From Streptomyces violaceorubidus (GTDB lineage: Bacteria; Actinomycetota; Actinomycetes; Streptomycetales; Streptomycetaceae): a stretch of DNA of 64,000 nucleotides. The stretch covers positions 791,468 through 855,467 of the forward strand of contig NZ_JODM01000001.1 of the NCBI RefSeq assembly GCF_000717995.1, given 5' to 3'. Within the stretch, counting starts at the first letter, position 1; each line of letters begins with the position of its first letter. The notes below the pieces were generated by a model. The model did no database searches, was not told the origin of the DNA, and worked only from the letters and a program-made list of their open reading frames with translations. A program made the translations under genes and the position numbers. Shown here in pieces: positions 34,332 through 42,398 of this stretch.

Positions 34332-35593
34332 CGGCCCCGCGGCCGCCGGCGCAGTCCCCGCCCTCGGCGGCCGTTCTCCTGGTACCCGGCTGCGCCGGTG
34401 TCCTCGCGCTCGGATGCCTCGCCTCCGTGCTGGCGTCGGGGTCCGTGCAGCGGCCCGTCGCGCTGGCCTTCGGCTCCCTCGTCGTCCTCGGTGAGCTGAC
34501 CCGGCGCCCCGGTGCCGAGGCCCGCGAGGCCGCCCCGCTCGGGGCCGCGGGCGCGCTGGCGTACGCGCTGCTCCAAGACGTCGCCGGGCAGCCCGCACAC
34601 CACGGTGTCACCCAGACCGTCACCGTCGTGCTCGCCGCCTCGCTGCTCGGCAGCGTGCCCTACGTCGCCCGCGGCAGCGGGCCCGTCCTCGACCACCTGG
34701 CCCGGCGGGTGCTCGCCGTCGGCTTCGCCGCCGTGTGCTTCCGTCCGCTGTCCAACCAGGGCGCCTTCGACGACTGGAGCGGTCCCGCCGCCGCGCTGCT
34801 GCTGGTCGCGCTGCTCGCCCTGACCACCCTGTGCGACGCGGTGCTCGCCGCGGCACCCGCGCACGCCCGGACCGGCTGGCCCTTCGGACCGCTGCTGCGC
34901 GAGGAGCTGCGCGGCATGGTCGGGATCACCTCGGCGGTCTGCGCCACCGGAGCGGTGATGGCGCTCGCGGTGAGCGTCGCGGGACTGTGGGCGCTCCCCG
35001 TCTTCTGCGTGCCCCTGCTGCTCGCCCAGCTCTCCTACCGGCGGTACGCGGCCGTCCGGGCCACCTACCGGCAGACCATCGCCTCCCTGGCCCGCGCCAC
35101 CGAGATCGCCGGGTACACCCCGGCCGGGCACGCCCGCCGCGTCGCCTCACTCGGCGTGGCCGTCGGGCGGGACCTGGGGCTGTCCGGGGCGGAGCTGACC
35201 GTGCTGGAGTACGCGGCGCTGATGCACGACATCGGCCAGCTGAGCCTGGTCGATCCGGTCCCGGCGGGCGCCACCGCGGAGCTGCCCGTCACCGAGCAGC
35301 GTCGGATCGCGCTGCTCGGCGGGGCCGTCGTCCGCCAGACCGGCGTCGACGCGGCGGTCGCCGTGGTGGTGGAGCGGCAGGCCGACCCCTGCCGGGAGCA
35401 GCCGGTCGCCGCGCGGATCGTGCGGGTCGTGAACGCCTACGAGGAGAAGGCGCGCGACGCCGGTCCGGGCGGTGCCCTGGCGGCACTGGAGGAGCTGCGC
35501 CTGGCCGCCGCCGGCGACTACGCTCCCGAGGTGGTGGAAGCGCTGGCCCGGGTCCTGGCCCGGAGCAGCCTTAGCGAGCCCGCGGCTGGGTAA
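34328..35593 (+). CDS. Membrane protein with degenerate HD domain, partner of the HD-GYP gene
   Basis: A 421-aa protein with the same layout as its upstream neighbour: hydrophobic N-terminal half (about 8 segments), then an HD-like domain. GHARRV and MHDIGQLSL keep the HD pair, but the Lys of HDxGK is Gln and the GYP motif is absent (VVVERQADPCREQPVAARI in its place). The domain is therefore probably inactive or altered in specificity. The GTG overlaps the upstream stop by 4 bases, so it is translationally coupled. A regulatory partner role is inference. Confidence 0.82.
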   Translation: MTAPRPPAQSPPSAAVLLVPGCAGVLALGCLASVLASGSVQRPVALAFGSLVVLGELTRRPGAEAREAAPLGAAGALAYALLQDVAGQPAHHGVTQTVTVVLAASLLGSVPYVARGSGPVLDHLARRVLAVGFAAVCFRPLSNQGAFDDWSGPAAALLLVALLALTTLCDAVLAAAPAHARTGWPFGPLLREELRGMVGITSAVCATGAVMALAVSVAGLWALPVFCVPLLLAQLSYRRYAAVRATYRQTIASLARATEIAGYTPAGHARRVASLGVAVGRDLGLSGAELTVLEYAALMHDIGQLSLVDPVPAGATAELPVTEQRRIALLGGAVVRQTGVDAAVAVVVERQADPCREQPVAARIVRVVNAYEEKARDAGPGGALAALEELRLAAAGDYAPEVVEALARVLARSSLSEPAAG

Positions 35594-35706
35594 CCCATGG
35601 GTAATGAGCGCCTCTGCAGCCGTACGTGGTTTGATGCCCGGGAGAGGGTGTCCGGGGGCGCGAAAGGCACAGCCAGCCCACAGAACGGAACTGGCAGGCG
35701 GGAATC

Positions 35707-36687
35707 GTGAGGATCTTCGGCAAGGCACGGCACCGGCCCTCCGCCTCCTGGCGGCAGGCCACCGACCGCGCGTTCACGCTGATCGGCGACGGCCGGTACG
35801 AGGACGCGGGTGCGCTGCTGACCCGGGCGGCCGATCTGGAGCCCTGGCTGTCGGAGTCCTGGTTCAACCTGGCGCTGCTGCACAAGTTCCGGCACGACTG
35901 GGAGCAGGCCAGGGCGGCCGGCCTGCGGGCCGTCGCCCTGCTCGACCGGGACACCGGCGCCCCCGACTGGTGGAACGTCGGCATCGCCGCGACCGCCCTG
36001 CAGGACTGGCCGCTGGCCCGCCGGGCCTGGCAGGCCTACGGGCTGCGCACCCCCGGGGACGCCACGGACGCCGGTGAGCCGCTCGGCATGGACCTCGGCA
36101 GCGCGGCCGTACGGCTGTCGCCGGAGGGCGAGGCCGAGGTGGTGTGGGGACGGCGGCTCGACCCCGCCCGCGTCGAGGTGCTGTCCATCCCGCTGCCCTC
36201 CTCGGGGCGGCGCTGGGGCGAGGTCGTCCTGCACGACGGCGTGCCGCACGGGGAGCGGACGACCAGCGCCGGGCACTCCTACCCCGTCTTCGACGAGATC
36301 GAGCTGTGGGCGCCCTCGCCCGTGCCCACCTGGGTCGTCCTCCTGGAGGCCGCCACCGAGTCCGACCGCGACGCCCTGGAGCAGCTGGCCGCCGACGCCG
36401 GGTTCGCCGCGGAGGACTGGTCGTCCTCGGTGCGGCTGCTGTGCCGGATGTGCTCGGAGTCGCGGATGCCGTCCGACGAGGGCGAGGGCGAGCACCTCGA
36501 CCCGCACGACCACAGCGAGCCCGGGCATCCCGGCCCGCTGGGGCACCGCACCGACGGGCAGCTGTGGGTGCCGGAGCGGGAGTGCGGGGTGGCCGCGCCG
36601 GCGGGGCTGGTGAAGGGGTTGCTGGACGGGTGGGTGGCGGACAGTCCGGACTCGCGTGACTGGCGGGATCTGGAAGAGGTCTGCTGA
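35707..36687 (+). CDS. TPR-containing protein of unknown function
   Basis: A 326-aa soluble protein. Residues 15-110 form about three TPR-type helical pairs ([40 protein letters not shown]). A beta-rich domain follows with [20 protein letters not shown] and a [10 protein letters not shown] segment. A short acidic/His-rich patch ([18 protein letters not shown], about 260-278) could bind metal. The start is GTG 35707. The function is unknown. It lies 86 bases upstream of def. Confidence 0.8.
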   Translation: MRIFGKARHRPSASWRQATDRAFTLIGDGRYEDAGALLTRAADLEPWLSESWFNLALLHKFRHDWEQARAAGLRAVALLDRDTGAPDWWNVGIAATALQDWPLARRAWQAYGLRTPGDATDAGEPLGMDLGSAAVRLSPEGEAEVVWGRRLDPARVEVLSIPLPSSGRRWGEVVLHDGVPHGERTTSAGHSYPVFDEIELWAPSPVPTWVVLLEAATESDRDALEQLAADAGFAAEDWSSSVRLLCRMCSESRMPSDEGEGEHLDPHDHSEPGHPGPLGHRTDGQLWVPERECGVAAPAGLVKGLLDGWVADSPDSRDWRDLEEVC

Positions 36688-36773
36688 GCGGCCCCGTAGT
36701 CTTTGTCAGGACCCTCCAGCAGCGGTCACCATCAGCATCACCCTTGGTTGTACGAGGAAGGCATACGTCGGTC

Positions 36774-37424
36774 ATGGCCCAGCAGGACACCGATCAGCAG
36801 CACCCTGGCGTGCTCCCCGTGGACGACGAGGGGTTCGTCGTCGACACCCAGGACTGCGAGGAGCGTGAGGCCGAATGGCGCGGGCGCGGCACCTCGCGCC
36901 CGATCACGGTGGTCGGCAACCCGGTGCTGCACAAGGAGTGCGAGGACGTCACCGACTTCGGCGAGGAGTTCCAGCAGTTGGTGGCCGACATGTTCGCCAG
37001 CCAGCGCACCGCCGAGGGTGTGGGTCTGGCCGCCAACCAGATCGGCGTCTCCAAGAAGGTCTTCGTCTACGACTGCCCCGACGACGGGGGCGTCCGCCAC
37101 GTCGGCGTGGTCTGCAACCCCAGGCTGGTCGAGCTGCCGGCCGACCGCCGCCGCCTGGACGACAGCAACGAGGGCTGCCTGTCCGTGCCGACCGCCTACG
37201 CGCCGCTCGCCCGCCCCGACTACGCCGAGGTGACCGGGCAGGACGAGAAGGGCAACCCGGTGAAGGTGCGCGGCACCGGATACTTCGCTCGGTGTTTGCA
37301 GCACGAGACGGACCACCTGTACGGGTACCTGTACATCGACCGGCTCTCCAAGCGCGAACGCAAGGACGCGCTGCGGCAGATGGCCGAGAACGAGCCCCGC
37401 TACCCCGTGGTCGCCAACGACTGA
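36774..37424 (+). CDS. def: Peptide deformylase
   Basis: A 216-aa Fe/Zn enzyme that removes the formyl group from nascent proteins. All three family motifs are present: [18 protein letters not shown] (metal Cys) and QHETDHLYG (two metal His and the catalytic Glu). An N-terminal extension of about 45 acidic residues precedes the core, as in other streptomycete copies. ATG 36774 has GAGGAAG 13 bases upstream. Confidence 0.95.
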   Translation: MAQQDTDQQHPGVLPVDDEGFVVDTQDCEEREAEWRGRGTSRPITVVGNPVLHKECEDVTDFGEEFQQLVADMFASQRTAEGVGLAANQIGVSKKVFVYDCPDDGGVRHVGVVCNPRLVELPADRRRLDDSNEGCLSVPTAYAPLARPDYAEVTGQDEKGNPVKVRGTGYFARCLQHETDHLYGYLYIDRLSKRERKDALRQMAENEPRYPVVAND

Positions 37425-37457
37425 GAACGCCTCACGGGTCACACCTCTCCCTTGCGC

Positions 37458-37494
37458 ACGGCGCCTGTTCGGGTCTTCCCCGAGCGGGCGCCGT
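37458..37494 (+). terminator. Terminator after def
   Basis: ACGGCGCC (37458-37465) pairs with GGCGCCGT (37487-37494), with an inner CGGG/CCCG stem. TTCGTCTGTGTG follows. Confidence 0.65.
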
Positions 37495-37682
37495 TCGTCT
37501 GTGTGCGTCAGTGGAAAGCCGCCACACAACAGGAGAATTCCGGCATCGGGGGTAGTGAATGAAGCAAATCCGTTCCCAGAACGGTCAGTTGTGGTGCTGA
37601 ATGGGAAGTGCGGGGATACGCAACGGCGCACGCCCCGCTCAGCGAGAGGGGTGCGCCACCGGCGGCTGAGAGGGGTTTGTTC

Positions 37683-38768
37683 GTGCATGCTTTCCCACAC
37701 GGCACCACAGCGACACCGACCGCGATCGCAGTACCGCCATCGCTCCGCCTCCCGGTGATCGAGGCGGCATTTCCCCGGCAACTGCACCCGTATTGGCCCA
37801 GGCTCCAGGAGGCAACGCGCACCTGGCTGCTCGAAAAACGGCTCATGCCGGCGGACAAGGTCGAGGAATATGCCGACGGCCTGTGCTACACGGACCTCAT
37901 GGCGGGCTACTACCTCGGCGCGCCCGACGAGGTCATGCAGGCGATAGCGGACTACAGCGCGTGGTTCTTCCTCTGGGACGACCGGCACGACCGTGACATC
38001 GTCCACGGCCGTCCCGGCGCCTGGCGGCGACTGCGTGGCCGACTGCACACGGCACTGGACTCACCCGGGGACCACCTGCACCACGAGGACGCACTGGTGG
38101 CCGGGTTCGCCGACAGCGTGCGGCGGCTCTACGCCTTCCTGCCGGCCACATGGAACGCCCGGTTCGCCCGGCACTTCCACGCGGTGATCGAGGCGTACGA
38201 CCGTGAATTCCACAACCGCACGCGCGGAATCGTGCCCGGCGTGACGGAGTACCTCGAACTGCGCCGGCTCACCTTCGCGCACTGGATCTGGACCGACCTG
38301 CTGGAGACGAGCTCGGGCTGCGAACTCCCCGACACCGTAAGAAAACACCCGGCATATCACCGTGCGGCGTTGCTGAGTCAGGAATTCGCCGCCTGGTACA
38401 ACGATCTCTGCTCGCTGCCCAAGGAAATTGCGGGGGACGAGGTCCACAATCTCGGAATCAGTCTCATCACCCACCATTCACTCACGCTGGAAGAAGCCAT
38501 CGCAGAAGTCCGCAGACGCGTCGAGGATTGCATCACCGAGTTCATCGCCGTGGAGCAGGACGCCTTACGGTTCGCCGACGAACTCGCCGACGGAACCGTA
38601 CGCGGAAAGGAACTGGGCGGCGCCGTGCGGGCCAACGTCGGCAATATGCGGAACTGGTTCAGTTCCGTCTACTGGTTCCACCACGAGTCCGGCCGGTACA
38701 TGGTCGACAGCTGGGACGACCGGTCCACGCCCCCGTACGTCAACAACGAAGCGGCAGGTGAGAAATGA
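37683..38768 (+). CDS. eizA: Epi-isozizaene synthase (sesquiterpene cyclase)
   Basis: A 361-aa class I terpene synthase converting farnesyl diphosphate to (+)-epi-isozizaene, the first step to albaflavenone. The Asp-rich motif DDRHD is at 99-103 and the NSE motif NDLCSLPKE at 240-248. Length and N-terminus ([20 protein letters not shown]) match the S. coelicolor enzyme, which supports GTG 37683; GAGAGGGG lies upstream. Leu295 is encoded by TTA (38565-38567), making translation dependent on the bldA tRNA. Codon use is less GC-rich in the 3' half than in neighbours. It overlaps the P450 gene by ATGA. Confidence 0.96.
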   Translation: MHAFPHGTTATPTAIAVPPSLRLPVIEAAFPRQLHPYWPRLQEATRTWLLEKRLMPADKVEEYADGLCYTDLMAGYYLGAPDEVMQAIADYSAWFFLWDDRHDRDIVHGRPGAWRRLRGRLHTALDSPGDHLHHEDALVAGFADSVRRLYAFLPATWNARFARHFHAVIEAYDREFHNRTRGIVPGVTEYLELRRLTFAHWIWTDLLETSSGCELPDTVRKHPAYHRAALLSQEFAAWYNDLCSLPKEIAGDEVHNLGISLITHHSLTLEEAIAEVRRRVEDCITEFIAVEQDALRFADELADGTVRGKELGGAVRANVGNMRNWFSSVYWFHHESGRYMVDSWDDRSTPPYVNNEAAGEK

Positions 38769-40141
38769 CCGTCGAGTCCGTCAACCCCGAAACGCGCGCA
38801 CCAGGGGTACCGGAGCTGCGCGAACCGCCCGTCGCGGGCGGCGGCGTGCCGCTGCTCGGCCACGGATGGCGGCTGGCCCGCGACCCGCTGGCCTTCATGT
38901 CCCAGTTGCGCGACCACGGCGACATCGTGCGCATCAAGCTGGGCCCGAAGACCGTCTACGCGGTCACGGACCCGGAGCTGACCGGTGCCCTCGCCCTGAA
39001 TCCCGACTACCACATAGCGGGCCCGCTGTGGGAGTCGCTGGAGGGGCTGCTCGGCAAGGAAGGCGTGGCCACCGCCAACGGCCCGCTCCACCGCCGCCAG
39101 CGGCGCACCATCCAGCCGGCGTTCCGGCTCGACGCCATCCCCGCCTACGGGCCGATCATGGAGGAGGAGGCGCACGCGCTCGCCGAGCGCTGGCAGCCGG
39201 GGAGGACCGTCGACGCCACCTCGGAGTCCTTCCGGGTCGCCGTGCGCGTCGCGGCCCGCTGCCTGCTGCGCGGGCAGTACATGGACGAGCGGGCCGAGCG
39301 GCTGTGCGTCGCGCTCGCCACCGTCTTCCGGGGCATGTACCGGCGCATGGTGGTCCCGCTCGGACCGCTGTACCGGCTGCCGCTTCCGGTCAACCGCCAA
39401 TTCAACGACGCGTTGGCCGATCTGCACCTGCTCGTCGACGAGATCATCGCCGAGCGCCGCGCATCCGGTCAAAAGCCGGACGATTTGCTCACGGCATTGC
39501 TGGAGGCGAAGGACGACAATGGCGACCCGATCGGGGAACAGGAGATCCACGACCAGGTGGTCGCGATACTCACCCCCGGCAGTGAAACCATCGCGTCCAC
39601 GATCATGTGGTTGCTCCAGGCACTTGCCGACCATCCGGAACATGCCGACCGCATACGCGACGAAGTCGAAGCGGTCACCGGCGGGCGTCCCGTGGCATTC
39701 GAGGACGTGCGCCGGCTGACGCACACCGGCAATGTCATCATGGAGGCCATGCGTTTGCGTCCCGCCGTATGGGTATTGACGCGGCGCGCGGTGGCCGAAA
39801 GCGAACTCGGTGGCTATCGCATTCCGGCCGGTGCGGACATCATCTACAGTCCGTACGCAATCCAGCGCGATCCGAAGTCGTACGACGACAACCTGGAGTT
39901 CGACCCCGACCGGTGGCTTCCGGAACGCGCGAAGAATGTGCCGAAATACGCCATGAAGCCCTTCAGTGCGGGCAAGCGGAAGTGCCCCAGTGACCACTTC
40001 TCGATGGCTCAGCTCACCCTGATCACGGCCGCGCTCGCCACCAAGTACCGCTTCGAGCAGGTGGCGGGCTCGAACGACGCGGTCCGGGTCGGCATCACGC
40101 TGCGCCCGCACGACCTGCTGGTCAGGCCCGTGGCCCGGTGA
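38765..40141 (+). CDS. cyp170A1: Cytochrome P450 CYP170A1, albaflavenone synthase
   Basis: A 458-aa P450 that oxidises epi-isozizaene to albaflavenone. The ExxR motif is at 327-330 (EAMR) and the heme loop is PFSAGKRKC with Cys407; the I-helix has [10 protein letters not shown]. The DDNGD at 250-254 matches the DDxxD of the second, moonlighting terpene synthase site reported for S. coelicolor CYP170A1. It is translationally coupled to eizA by a 4-base overlap. Soluble, it needs ferredoxin partners, and none is encoded here. Confidence 0.95.
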   Translation: MTVESVNPETRAPGVPELREPPVAGGGVPLLGHGWRLARDPLAFMSQLRDHGDIVRIKLGPKTVYAVTDPELTGALALNPDYHIAGPLWESLEGLLGKEGVATANGPLHRRQRRTIQPAFRLDAIPAYGPIMEEEAHALAERWQPGRTVDATSESFRVAVRVAARCLLRGQYMDERAERLCVALATVFRGMYRRMVVPLGPLYRLPLPVNRQFNDALADLHLLVDEIIAERRASGQKPDDLLTALLEAKDDNGDPIGEQEIHDQVVAILTPGSETIASTIMWLLQALADHPEHADRIRDEVEAVTGGRPVAFEDVRRLTHTGNVIMEAMRLRPAVWVLTRRAVAESELGGYRIPAGADIIYSPYAIQRDPKSYDDNLEFDPDRWLPERAKNVPKYAMKPFSAGKRKCPSDHFSMAQLTLITAALATKYRFEQVAGSNDAVRVGITLRPHDLLVRPVAR

Positions 40142-40156
40142 CGCGGCCTGGCCCGG

Positions 40157-41125
40157 TCAGGCGGCGGCCTCCGGGCCCCGGAAGGTGCGCCGGTAGGCGT
40201 GCGGGGTGGTGCCCAGGGACCTGGTGAACTGGTGTCTCAGGGCCGCCGCCGTGCCGAATCCGGCGCGCCAGGCGATCGTGTCCATCGTCTCGTCCGTCGC
40301 CTCCAGGAGGCGCTGCGCCAGCAGGACGCGCTGGCGCAGGATCCAGCGGTAGGGGGTCGTCCCCGTCTCCTGCTGGAAGCGGCGGGCGAAGGTGCGCGGG
40401 GACATGTGCGCCCGGGCCGCGAGCTGCTCGACGGTGACCTCCTCGTCGAGGTGCTGGTCCATCCAGGCCAGCACCTCGCCGACGGTGTCGCAGGAGGAGC
40501 GCGGCAGCGGCCGTTCGATGTACTGCGCCTGTCCGCCGTCCCGGTGCGGCGGCACCACCATGCGCCGGGCGATCCGGTTGGCGACCTCCGTCCCCTGCTC
40601 CTTGCGCACGAGGTGCAGGCAGGCGTCGATGCCGGCGGCGGTCCCGGCGGACGTGATCACCGGGTCCTCGTCGACGTAGAGCACGTCCGGCGCGACCCGG
40701 GCCCGCGGGTACTGCCGGGCCAGCTCGGCCGCGTGGTGCCAGTGCACCGCGCACCGCCGCCCGTCCAGCAGTCCGGCGGCGCCCAGCACGAAGACGCCGG
40801 AGCACACGCTCAGGACGCGGGTGCCCCGGTCCGTCGCCCGGCGCAGGGCGTCCAGCAGCTCGGGCGGGTACTCCCGGCGCACGAAGTCGCTGCCCGCCGG
40901 CACCGCGATCAGGTCGGCCTCCTCCAGCCGGTCGAGACCGTACGGCGTGGAGACGGTCAGTCCGCCGACGTGGGTGCTCAGCTCGGGGCCCTCCGCGGAG
41001 ACCACCGCGAAGTCGTACCGAGGCAGGCCCTCGTCGCTCCGGTCGATGCCGAAGACCTCGCAGACGACGCCGAGTTCGAAGGGATGCGCGCCGTCCAGCA
41101 GGACGGCGGCCACGTTCTGCAACAT
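40157..41125 (-). CDS. nrdS: NrdS, GlxA-like regulator (DJ-1/PfpI plus AraC HTH)
   Basis: A 322-aa protein. Residues 1-170 are a DJ-1/PfpI glutaminase-like sensor domain with Cys in LSVCSGVFVLGAAGLL. Residues 215-315 are an AraC-type double HTH (ARAHMSPRTFARRFQQETGT and TIAWRAGFGTAAALRHQF). In streptomycetes the third gene of the nrdABS operon encodes such an AraC-like protein. Here it lies 265 bases past nrdB on the same strand, so shared transcription is likely. Its ligand and targets are unknown. Confidence 0.85.
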   Translation of the reverse strand: MLQNVAAVLLDGAHPFELGVVCEVFGIDRSDEGLPRYDFAVVSAEGPELSTHVGGLTVSTPYGLDRLEEADLIAVPAGSDFVRREYPPELLDALRRATDRGTRVLSVCSGVFVLGAAGLLDGRRCAVHWHHAAELARQYPRARVAPDVLYVDEDPVITSAGTAAGIDACLHLVRKEQGTEVANRIARRMVVPPHRDGGQAQYIERPLPRSSCDTVGEVLAWMDQHLDEEVTVEQLAARAHMSPRTFARRFQQETGTTPYRWILRQRVLLAQRLLEATDETMDTIAWRAGFGTAAALRHQFTRSLGTTPHAYRRTFRGPEAAA

Positions 41126-41217
41126 GCCGCCAGTGTGCCTCGTCGGTGGCAGGAAATCGAGGTATTGCGGCAGTCCTGCCACTCCCGGTAAGGAGTATCC
41201 GGCGTGACAGTGGTGTC

Positions 41218-41478
41218 ATGACCGGAAACCAGATCGAAGCCCTTGTCGGAATGCTCGCGACCTTCGGACTCCTCGTCCTCATGGTCCTCCCCTCCGTGAT
41301 CGGCATCGTGCGCGACCGGCGCATCGACCGCCGGATCAGGGAGGCCCAGGAGAAGAGGAGCCAGGAGGAGAGGAGCCGGGGGAAGGAGACTCAGAAGTCC
41401 TCGTCCAGGTCGACGGTGCCCTCCACCGCCACCTGGTACGCCGAGGGACGCCGCTCGAAGAAGTTGGTCAACTCCTGA
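41218..41478 (+). CDS. Small membrane protein overlapping the nrdB 3' end in antisense
   Basis: An 86-aa protein with one transmembrane helix (ALVGMLATFGLLVLMVLPSV, residues 8-27) and then a highly charged tail (RDRRIDRRIREAQEKRSQEE). The last 29 codons lie antisense to the nrdB 3' end, and the final 30 residues lose the gene-like pattern. The ribosome site is poor. The first 55 residues look genuinely coding. The extension into nrdB may have arisen by loss of an earlier stop. Function unknown. Confidence 0.55.
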   Translation: MTGNQIEALVGMLATFGLLVLMVLPSVIGIVRDRRIDRRIREAQEKRSQEERSRGKETQKSSSRSTVPSTATWYAEGRRSKKLVNS

Positions 41479-42398
41479 ACCCCCTGCAACTCCATGAAGG
41501 AGAAGGGGTTCTCGGAGCCGTACACCGGGGCGAAGCCGAGCCGCGTCAGACGCTGGTCGGCCACGCACTCCAGGTACTGCCGCATCGAGTCGGTGTTCAT
41601 GCCCGGGAGGCCGTCACCGCACAGGTCGCGCGCGAACTGCAGCTCGGCCTCGACGGCCTCCCCCAGCATGTCGGTGACCTGCTGCCGCAGCTCGTCGTCG
41701 AACAGCTCCGGCTCCTCCTTGCGCACGGTGTCGACGACGTCGAACGCGAAGGACATGTGCATGGTCTCGTCCCGGAACACCCAGTTGGTGCCGGTGGCCA
41801 GGCCGTGCAGCAGGCCCCGGCTGCGGAACCAGTAGACGTAGGCGAAGGCGCCGTAGAAGAACAGGCCCTCGATGCACGCCGCGAAGCAGATCAGGTTGAG
41901 CAGGAAGCGGCGGCGGTCGGCCCGGGTCTCCAGGCGGTCGATCGACTCGACCGAGTCCATCCACCGGAAGCAGAACTCGGCCTTCTCCCGGATGGACGGG
42001 ATGTTCTCCACGGCCGCGAAGGCGGCGGCGCGGTCCTCCGGGTCGGGCAGGTAGGTGTCCAGGAGCGTCAGGTAGAACTGGACGTGGACGGCCTCCTCGA
42101 AGAGCTGACGGGACAGGTACAGCCGCGCCTCGGGGGAGTTGATGTGCTTGTAGAGCGTCAGCACCAGGTTGTTCGCGACGATCGAGTCACCGGTGGCGAA
42201 GAAGGCCACGAGGCGGCCGATCAGGTGCTGCTCCTCGGGGCTGAGCTTCGCCAGGTCGGCGACGTCCGAGTGGAGGTCGACCTCCTCGACGTGCCAGGTG
42301 TTCTTGATGGCGTCCCGGTAGCGCTCGTAGAAGTCCGGGTAGCGCATGGGGCGCAGGGTCAGCTCGAAGCCGGGGTCGAGCAGGTTCTTGGTGGTCAT
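41391..42398 (-). CDS. nrdB: Class Ia ribonucleotide reductase small subunit
   Basis: A 335-aa diiron subunit that holds the tyrosyl radical. Iron ligands are visible in TGDSIVANN, EEAVHVQFY, CIEGLFFYG and DETMHMSF. The radical Tyr is four residues after the His in EEAVHVQFY. The C-terminus (GTVDLDEDF) is the usual docking tail for the large subunit. The ATG shares its A with the nrdA TAA. It supplies dNTPs when the class II enzyme is limited by B12. Confidence 0.94.
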   Translation of the reverse strand: MTTKNLLDPGFELTLRPMRYPDFYERYRDAIKNTWHVEEVDLHSDVADLAKLSPEEQHLIGRLVAFFATGDSIVANNLVLTLYKHINSPEARLYLSRQLFEEAVHVQFYLTLLDTYLPDPEDRAAAFAAVENIPSIREKAEFCFRWMDSVESIDRLETRADRRRFLLNLICFAACIEGLFFYGAFAYVYWFRSRGLLHGLATGTNWVFRDETMHMSFAFDVVDTVRKEEPELFDDELRQQVTDMLGEAVEAELQFARDLCGDGLPGMNTDSMRQYLECVADQRLTRLGFAPVYGSENPFSFMELQGVQELTNFFERRPSAYQVAVEGTVDLDEDF

